A stretch of DNA of 39,557 bases from Ruminiclostridium sp. GTDB lineage: Bacteria; Bacillota; Clostridia; Oscillospirales; Ruminococcaceae. Below are positions 34,742 to 39,557 of the stretch, one piece after another. The DNA lies in the NCBI GenBank assembly GCA_017635675.1, contig JAGBLA010000190.1, positions 1-39,557 on the forward strand, given 5' to 3'. Below the pieces are notes generated by a model. It made no database searches and was not told the origin of the DNA. It saw nothing but the letters and a program-made list of their open reading frames with translations. The position numbers were made by a program, and so were the translations under genes. Position 1 is the first letter of the stretch; the number at the start of each line of letters is the position of its first letter.

Positions 34742-35410
34742 TTATGAACAGAAGCGGTGGTCGCCTATGACAGCTATCACTGGACGGGAATAGATAAATC
34801 TGTTGCTGGTCTTTGCAGGATTGTAGTAGTATATCGCTCCGCCTGTGGGATCCCACCCCGCAAGTGCGTCACGCGCGGCCGAATAGGCGCTCTCGGTGAC
34901 AGGCTGGTTGAACTGCCCGTCGCTCAGAGCAGTGAACGCACCGTTCTGGTAGATAACTCCCGCAAGAGTGTCCGGGAAGGACGGGTGCTCGATACGGTTG
35001 CAGATAACGGCACCGATAGCGACCTGTCCTACGTAGGACTCTCCCCTGCCCTCGGCTGAGATGATACGCGCAAGGAGATTGATGTTCGCGTCCGTCGCTT
35101 CGGGTACTACTCCGATAGTGATACCGAGCCTTTTAAGCGTCGCTTCGTCGGCGATACCGCTTTGCTTGAGTCCCTGCTGACGCTGGAACTTCGTTACCGC
35201 CTGACGGGTCTGTTCTCCGTAATAGCCTGTTATCTCACCGTTAAACAGCCCGCGCTCCTTAAGTACGCGCTGTATCTCTTCCACCTCTGTCCCCGAGGAG
35301 CCTGTGCGGGAATACGCAGGCAGTGCCTCCTCCGGGAGCGATGTCTGCGCTACTGCCGCGCACAGCACTATCACCGTAAGCACAAGCAGCATTCTGAAAA
35401 AACTGTTCAT
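34742..35410 (-). CDS. SleB-type cell-wall / spore cortex hydrolase
   Basis: A secreted peptidoglycan hydrolase of 222 aa, probably a spore cortex-lytic enzyme of the SleB/Hydrolase_2 group. An N-terminal signal peptide (LLVLTVIVLCAAVA) is followed by a peptidoglycan-binding domain (about 37-95; EVEEIQRVLKERGLFNGEI, YGEQTRQAVTKFQ). The C-terminal catalytic domain has LARIISAEGRGE, with the catalytic Glu, and GQVAIGAVICNRI, ending in GAIYYYNPAK and IGDHRFCS. In Bacillus such enzymes work with YpeB in germination; ypeB is not adjacent, so a general cell-wall role (CwlJ- or YkvT-like) is possible. AAAGGTGA precedes ATG 35410. A TATAAT at 35483-35478 (minus strand) has no good sigma-A -35, fitting a sporulation-type or activated promoter. 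Confidence 0.88.
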   Translation of the reverse strand: MNSFFRMLLVLTVIVLCAAVAQTSLPEEALPAYSRTGSSGTEVEEIQRVLKERGLFNGEITGYYGEQTRQAVTKFQRQQGLKQSGIADEATLKRLGITIGVVPEATDANINLLARIISAEGRGESYVGQVAIGAVICNRIEHPSFPDTLAGVIYQNGAFTALSDGQFNQPVTESAYSAARDALAGWDPTGGAIYYYNPAKTSNRFIYSRPVIAVIGDHRFCS

Positions 35411-35542
35411 ATCTGTTCACCTTTCATTTACAGTATCTCTTGCTTTCGCAAAAATATTTTTCCGCAGTTTTTTCCGAATTATACGGCAGTATCATCTATT
35501 GGATAATTTAGCCTGTTCAAACAAAAATTTTCCTCAAAGCTA

Positions 35543-35571
35543 TTGCAAATACGCTTAAAATGTGCTATAAT
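35543..35571 (+). promoter_or_regulatory. Sigma-A promoter for the GH26-like gene
   Basis: TTGCAA (35543-35548) and TATAAT (35566-35571) have a 17-bp spacer, 38 bp before the start codon. Confidence 0.8.
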
Positions 35572-35609
35572 TATTCAGTAAACGTTTTCATAGCAGGAGG
35601 ATACCCGTC

Positions 35610-37058
35610 ATGGACAACAGCATCTACAAAATACATCTCGGAGCGGCGGAATGTGCCGTGGATCTCGGCGACGGAAGCGAGCGCGGAGAATATGTGAGCC
35701 AGGATTACATACTTAACCGCCTCGGACGTCCGCACAGAGCCATCAGCCTTATGTACTGCTACTACCCGCTCGATAAGGAATGGCCGCAGCGCATAAGCGA
35801 AGCCTGCAAGGACAAGGAAGTTTCATTCGCGTGGGACTACCCTTATGATGACTACTTCACTTACAAGGGCGGCATCAACGGTGATCTCAACGATGAGCCA
35901 TTCAGATATATGCGCGAGATCCGCGCCCACGGACAGGACGTTATCCTCACCCTTACCATTGACCCGAACGTACCCGACGAGCACCTTGTTGCTGTCGCGA
36001 AGGATCTCTCCACCTTCGGACGCATGATGCTCCGCATAAACCATGAATGTACAGGCGACTGGTTCTCGTTCACCAAACGCGCCTCATATCAGCAGATAGC
36101 GGATTTCTACGTGAAATTCAACAATATTCTGAAAGAACACGCGCCCAACGTCAAGACCATTCTCTGCGCGGGCGGAGTTGAAAAGCCCGAGGACACACAG
36201 ATAGAAAAGGAAGCGGAATTTGCTGACGCAGTGCGTGCAACCGATGTATGGTCTATCGACAAGTATATGGCGCTGCACTGGGGCTGGCCTTACGATGTGG
36301 CGGAACACGGCGGCAATTCTCACGGGCGCTCGGCGGTAAAGGACGTATATGATATGGCAAAGCGCAGCCGCGCGCGTTTCAAGGAGCTTTGCGGCGGCAC
36401 AGACAAGCCCATGGTGCTGAGCGAGCTCAACGCTGACGGCGATGTCACGGGAGCTTATGAACAGGCGGATATGATGAAGCTGTTCTGTGATATGCTGAAA
36501 AACGACCCCGACCGCTGGCTCAGCGGATTTACCATGTATCAGTTCCGTGACCGCGGACGTCTCGGACTTGAAATCGAAGACCCCAACGACCCGAATGTGG
36601 GTATTGAGCAGCCGCTTATGCGCACCTACCGCGACATTATCCATGACAGTTTCTTCATGCCGAAAATAACGGTAAGCGGTAATACCGAGCTGCCGATAAA
36701 GCTGCGCTGGGGCGGCGCAGAGGACGCGGAAGGCATAGCGATACCGCTTAACTTCGAGAAAGATCCCGTTTTCTGCGAGGTGACGTTCGAGGAAGAGCTC
36801 AATCTTATGCTGGAGCTGAACGGGCGCTGGTTCTACAAATCCCCGAAGGTAAAAACTATCGACCTTATGAGCGCGTTCTATGATTCACGGCTCACCGAAG
36901 CCAAGGGGCTCACGCTGAAAATATTTGCGCCGCCCGCATCGGGTGAGAACGATCCCGCTGACGGTTCTGACTGGCAGACCAACAGCTACACCGCCATAAC
37001 AAAGCTCCCAACGATACGTATTCGTTACGAAGCCGTCGAGCCCTCAAAGGACAAATGA
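35610..37058 (+). CDS. GH26-like glycoside hydrolase family protein, no signal peptide
   Basis: A 482-aa TIM-barrel protein of the clan GH-A type. The best active-site candidates are E146 in LRINHECTGDW, which resembles the HExNG acid/base motif of GH26 mannanases, and E272 in MVLSELNADGD as nucleophile. Other barrel landmarks are WDYPYDDYF, TLTIDPN, VWSIDKYMALHWGW and FTMYQFRDRG. Residues after about 350 form a separate beta-rich domain of unknown type with FEEELNLMLELNGRWFY. There is no signal peptide or membrane segment, so it is cytoplasmic or exported by an unknown route; the substrate is unassigned. It is monocistronic with GGAGG before ATG 35610 and a strong terminator. A pseudo-enzyme role cannot be excluded. 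Confidence 0.65.
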   Translation: MDNSIYKIHLGAAECAVDLGDGSERGEYVSQDYILNRLGRPHRAISLMYCYYPLDKEWPQRISEACKDKEVSFAWDYPYDDYFTYKGGINGDLNDEPFRYMREIRAHGQDVILTLTIDPNVPDEHLVAVAKDLSTFGRMMLRINHECTGDWFSFTKRASYQQIADFYVKFNNILKEHAPNVKTILCAGGVEKPEDTQIEKEAEFADAVRATDVWSIDKYMALHWGWPYDVAEHGGNSHGRSAVKDVYDMAKRSRARFKELCGGTDKPMVLSELNADGDVTGAYEQADMMKLFCDMLKNDPDRWLSGFTMYQFRDRGRLGLEIEDPNDPNVGIEQPLMRTYRDIIHDSFFMPKITVSGNTELPIKLRWGGAEDAEGIAIPLNFEKDPVFCEVTFEEELNLMLELNGRWFYKSPKVKTIDLMSAFYDSRLTEAKGLTLKIFAPPASGENDPADGSDWQTNSYTAITKLPTIRIRYEAVEPSKDK

Positions 37059-37101
37059 ATTGTTTGAAAGACTTAAATTCGTTGAAGTCGGTGTAAAACA
37101 A

Positions 37102-37136
37102 AAACTCCTATGGTTCTTCCATAGGAGTTTCTTTTT
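37102..37136. terminator. Terminator after the GH26-like gene
   Basis: A perfect 12-bp stem (37102-37113 with 37119-37130) has a 5-nt loop and is followed by CTTTTT. On the minus strand it ends in a T run too, so it can also end the leftward prophage genes. Confidence 0.9.
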
Positions 37137-37147
37137 ATCTGTCGTTT

Positions 37148-37402
37148 TCAATGTATGTTACGCGGTGCAGGCTTTCTGTTGTCCTTCCACACAGAAAGGT
37201 CTTTCGCAAGGGAACGGATCCCGTCCGAAGGAGCGCCGGAGAGTATGCGAGCCTGTTCATCTTTGAGCTGTTCGGCGGCTTCGTGCAGGACGGTATCCAT
37301 AATCTCACCGCTGACGCTCTTTTCAAGCCCCGCAAGTGTTTTGTCAAGCTCTGCTATCTGTCGGAGCATAGCGGCGTGATCCATTTCTATGAAATCTGCC
37401 AT
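37148..37402 (-). CDS. Small phage-type protein, possibly HK97 gp10-like fragment
   Basis: An 84-aa protein with a helical, coiled-coil-like N-terminal half (about 8-50) containing AGLEKSVSGEIMDTVLHEAAEQLKDEQ broken by few hydrophobic positions; the pattern of a helix pair then an Ala-rich helix resembles the start of HK97 gp10-type head-tail proteins. The rest ends abruptly after about 27 residues, whereas that family is usually longer, so it is probably truncated. GAGGTGAT directly precedes ATG 37402. It lies 18 nt beyond the terminator at 37421-37459 and so seems cut off from upstream transcription. It may be only a leftover of the prophage. Confidence 0.4.
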   Translation of the reverse strand: MADFIEMDHAAMLRQIAELDKTLAGLEKSVSGEIMDTVLHEAAEQLKDEQARILSGAPSDGIRSLAKDLSVWKDNRKPAPRNIH

Positions 37403-37420
37403 ATCATCACCTCAAGGCAT

Positions 37421-37459
37421 AAAAAATACCGATCTGCATTCGCATGCAAAACGGTATTT
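37421..37459 (-). terminator. Terminator after the candidate immunity gene
   Basis: On the minus strand AAATACCG (37459-37452) pairs with CGGTATTT (37431-37424), with an inner TGCAT/ATGCA pairing, followed by a T run. It closes the toxin-immunity pair and separates it from the gp10-like gene. Confidence 0.75.
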
Positions 37460-37477
37460 GTGGTATTCTGTTTACTA

Positions 37478-37798
37478 TTAAGCTGCTTTGATCCGATCAA
37501 GAGCGTGCTGAATAAAATCTTCCCTTAACATCATATCATATTTCTCAAAATAATAAATGTCATGGGAATCCCAACTAAATATTCCGTCGGAGTATAAAAC
37601 TGCACAATATTCATCGACAGTCTTACGTGTAAAAGCATCGGTTATTCTTCCGGATGAAGCGGATATAACATATGTCCTATTCCTTAAATAGCCTAACAGC
37701 TTGCTTTTTTCGTCATTGGAAATTATTTTCTTTTTAAACGCTGACATATTAAAAGTGCCTTCTGTGCTATAACAATAAGCGATATGGTTATCAGTCAT
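37478..37798 (-). CDS. Candidate immunity protein paired with the portal-fused toxin
   Basis: A 106-aa protein I do not recognise from a family. It has no signal peptide, no membrane segment and a mixed charge pattern (TDNHIAYCYSTEGTFNMSAF at the start; aromatic-rich SDGIFSWDSHDIYYFEKYD in the middle). Its ATG overlaps the stop codon of the toxin-like gene by 8 nt (ATGACTGA), as expected for a translationally coupled immunity gene. It is AT-rich compared with the chromosomal neighbours and is followed by a terminator. These are the position, size and composition of an immunity protein, but the role is inferred from context only. Confidence 0.55.
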   Translation of the reverse strand: MTDNHIAYCYSTEGTFNMSAFKKKIISNDEKSKLLGYLRNRTYVISASSGRITDAFTRKTVDEYCAVLYSDGIFSWDSHDIYYFEKYDMMLREDFIQHALDRIKAA

Positions 37799-38999
37799 TA
37801 CCGAACACCTCCATCTTTCCTATCCTTGAGTAATCCTCTGACATTATTTTAAAGCTACCATCATTAGATGCAAATATCATTTCTGTAGGTGCTTTAACTT
37901 TTACGCCAAGAAGTCGTGAAAGCTCTTTGGCAACACAAGTGCCATTTACCTCTTTGCCCGTGTCGCAACAAAGCAACCTTATCTTTTGCCCATGATAATC
38001 GCTTCTTAATGTTATTATTCTTGCTAATTCCGCCGAATCGACCACGCTATCAAAAATTTTAACACTATCTGATGAGCCATGTGCTTTTATATCGTACCAA
38101 TCCTTTTCAGGCGGTACCTTTTCAATCATTTCACCGTATAAGCTTTCAGGGTTATTAAGGTCTTTCGTTACAAAATTTGTACCTTCCTGTGATATAGCTT
38201 TGCTTATATCGGCTGGATTATACGTGCCTTTCAGTATTGCACCTTTTTCGTTTTCGTCGTCAATACCGCCGGGCACCCCGCCACCAGCGCCCCCGCCGGG
38301 CATACCGTCGGAATAACTTCCCATAAAATAACCGTGTTCTCCTTTTATCCAATGCCTTCCTCTTGTTTCAAGTATAGCACGAATCTGCTCATCTGTCAAG
38401 TGCTCCGCGTTCATCTTTTCGAGCTTACCGGTATTCGGGGTATAGATCTCCCTTGTCTTCGGATCCACAAGTACAGCGTCCAGTCCGAGCTTTATGAAGT
38501 TGAAGCCGAGAGGCGGCTTGTCTTCCATTTCTCTAATCTCGTCGAGCTGGTAGATATTATTCTGTAACGCCACAGCGTAAGCGTTCATACGGCTTGCGAA
38601 GTCCCCGCGTGTCAGCTCCGAGGTATCGAATACAAAGTAATAATGTCCGGCTTTCTCTGCTTCCGTGAGCAGGTCGGTGTCAAGCGCGGACTCTATCGTA
38701 TTGATAAGCGGCATAAGGCAGTTCTGGACGAACTGTGATATGGTAGTCTCGGAAGCCTTACCATTCAGAATATCAAGCGGCATACAGAACAGCTTGCAGA
38801 GCTCAGCGGCGTTTGTCTTCTTATTCTCGTTAAGCTGAAGTTCGACACTTGTGGAGCTTGCCTCTTGGAATGAAATGCCGCTGTTCATAACAACAACGCT
38901 ATCAGAATACTCGTTGCCGTAAAGATCGCGCCAAGATTCCTGCAAAGCTCTTATTTCTTCGGGTCCGACTGTAGAATCAGCCTTATCGGTATCAATAGA
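37791..38999 (-). CDS. Truncated HK97-type portal protein fused to a toxin-like C-terminal domain
   Basis: The reading frame is open from 38999, but the N-terminal half of the portal is missing and no ribosome site is seen (an internal TTG lies at 38945). Numbered from that TTG, residues 1-170 are portal C-terminus: LQESWRDLYGN, the core ELCKLFCMPLDILNG, ISQFVQNCLMPL, IESALDTDLL and the NEIR-like DEIREMEDKPPLG. A linker follows (KGEHGYFMGSYSDG, then a Gly/Pro-rich run at 214-228). Residues about 235-384 are an AT-rich domain with H289-G290, and C326-C327 in IRLLCCDTGK, then LLGVKVKAPTEMI. This layout resembles toxin domains with a caspase-like (clan CD) fold. No database check was possible, so portal is fairly sure and toxin is inferred. 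Confidence 0.6.
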   Translation of the reverse strand, partial: SIDTDKADSTVGPEEIRALQESWRDLYGNEYSDSVVVMNSGISFQEASSTSVELQLNENKKTNAAELCKLFCMPLDILNGKASETTISQFVQNCLMPLINTIESALDTDLLTEAEKAGHYYFVFDTSELTRGDFASRMNAYAVALQNNIYQLDEIREMEDKPPLGFNFIKLGLDAVLVDPKTREIYTPNTGKLEKMNAEHLTDEQIRAILETRGRHWIKGEHGYFMGSYSDGMPGGGAGGGVPGGIDDENEKGAILKGTYNPADISKAISQEGTNFVTKDLNNPESLYGEMIEKVPPEKDWYDIKAHGSSDSVKIFDSVVDSAELARIITLRSDYHGQKIRLLCCDTGKEVNGTCVAKELSRLLGVKVKAPTEMIFASNDGSFKIMSEDYSRIGKMEVFGND

Positions 39000-39330
39000 T
39001 TACCTTCTCGGACGGGAAAGCAAAGAACAGACAGCGCTTGACAGTCTTGTCGGGCAGTTCGATATGACCTTGCTCGAAAGAAAGATAATAGATGAATACC
39101 TGAAGCTCCCGCGGGACGTTCGTGGGGATATGGTGACATTTCTGCATAGGGCTGTACTGGAAGCCGAGGGAGCCACGCCGCCTATTTCTCCCGAAGAGCA
39201 AGAAGTCATTGACAGGTATCGGCAGCTAAATAAAGAGGGAAAAGAAAAAGCCGCCGATAATATCGACGGCCTTGTTACGACAGGAAAATATAAAAAATCT
39301 TATACGAATGGACTTCATATCCTTTTTTAA
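38983..39330 (+). pseudogene. Phage repressor (XRE/cI-like), N-terminal half lost
   Basis: The plus-strand frame reads LSVSIDYLLGRESKEQ, the segment that follows the helix-turn-helix in many XRE-type phage repressors, then a helical region (MTLLERKIIDEYLKLP, SPEEQEVIDRYRQL) up to the stop at 39330. The DNA-binding helices that should precede it are absent, because the sequence to the left is the portal gene in the opposite orientation. An ATG at 39064 could start a short 88-aa remnant, but it has no ribosome site. It is part of the decayed prophage. Confidence 0.6.
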
Positions 39331-39403
39331 ATGCAGCCTGTTCAACGGCATAACCGAACCCCTCGCCCATATTATTGCTCCACCCTGTATTTATTTTCTA
39401 TAG

Positions 39404-39419
39404 TACTATTATAATAGTA
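39404..39419. promoter_or_regulatory. 16-bp perfect palindrome over a TATAAT box
   Basis: A perfect palindrome of 16 bp contains TATAAT in both directions. It lies in the AT-rich gap 39331-39505 between the repressor remnant and the next gene. It could be an operator, but AT-rich palindromes also occur by chance. Confidence 0.35.
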
Positions 39420-39505
39420 TCACTAAAGCAACATATATTATAACATATATTTATGTGCTATGTCAAGTTATAATAGATATAAGATGTGTACGGGGAGGTC
39501 ATATT

Positions 39506-39557
39506 ATGGCAAACAAACTTAAAATCACCAAAAGGTCGAATGTCAAGGGCGAGGACG
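39506..39557 (+). CDS. N-terminal fragment, possible Arc-like DNA-binding protein
   Basis: Seventeen codons of a rightward gene that leaves the window. GGAGG lies 7 nt before ATG 39506, so the start is convincing. The peptide begins MANKLKITKRSNVKGED. A basic opening like this is seen in Arc-type ribbon-helix-helix proteins of phages and plasmids in this group of bacteria, but too little is present for a firm call. A TATAAT at about 39470 lacks a good -35. Confidence 0.4.
   Translation, partial: MANKLKITKRSNVKGED

Noticed and set aside
35478-35506. A sigma-A promoter for the SleB-like gene
   Set aside because: TATAAT is present on the minus strand, but the -35 hexamer (TTATCC) is poor; a sigma-G pattern did not fit well either.

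Overview
The window looks like a chromosome segment from an anaerobic, endospore-forming gut or rumen clostridium, probably Oscillospirales and Ruminococcus-like. Reasons: a SpoIIID regulator and a SleB-type cortex hydrolase (spore former), acetate kinase (acetogenic fermentation), a two-gene SufC/SufB-like Fe-S system, a BspA-type leucine-rich-repeat surface protein with an NPxTG-like anchor, many c-di-GMP enzymes, moderate GC in genes and AT-rich intergenic regions. The genus is inferred, not proven.

Layout. 1-134: start of a leftward glycoside hydrolase. 459-2159: GGDEF(degenerate)-EAL protein. 2317-5538: carB. 5602-7851 (minus): BspA-like surface protein. 8268-10100: cysE-ttcA operon. 10275-11474: ackA. 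11530-16593 (minus): operon citrate synthase, DnaQ-like exonuclease, rlmN, sufC, sufB-like. 16811-17101: spoIIID. 17164-31577 (minus): ten genes in one direction, namely a DUF1015 protein, a secreted CAP-domain protein, an ArsR-family metal sensor, a SUV3-like RNA helicase, and then six tightly packed signalling genes. 31847-33148: eno. 33418-34686: second degenerate-GGDEF/EAL protein. 34742-35410 (minus): SleB-like hydrolase. 35610-37058: GH26-like hydrolase. 37148-39557: decayed prophage with a portal fragment carrying a toxin-like C-terminus, a candidate immunity gene, a truncated repressor and the start of one more gene.

The most unusual block is the signalling cassette at 17164-26495. 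Two membrane-anchored BMP-family binding proteins without an ABC transporter precede a complete hybrid histidine kinase. Next comes a 7-TM protein that keeps the HisKA phosphorylation helix but has no ATP-binding kinase domain, and that carries two receivers, a degenerate Hpt and an HD-GYP phosphodiesterase. A receiver-Hpt protein and a pseudoreceiver-receiver protein complete it. No DNA-binding output domain is present, so I infer a phosphorelay from extracytoplasmic ligand sensing to c-di-GMP hydrolysis. With the two EAL proteins, every c-di-GMP enzyme in the window looks like a degrader.

The second candidate is at 37478-38999, where an HK97-type portal C-terminal half is followed by a glycine-rich linker and an AT-rich domain with a His-Gly / Cys-x-Thr-Gly pattern like caspase-fold (clan CD) peptidase domains of toxins. 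A small gene overlapping its stop codon is the likely immunity partner. No tRNA, rRNA, CRISPR array or insertion sequence was seen. Many genes have a near-consensus sigma-A promoter with exactly 17 bp between the boxes.
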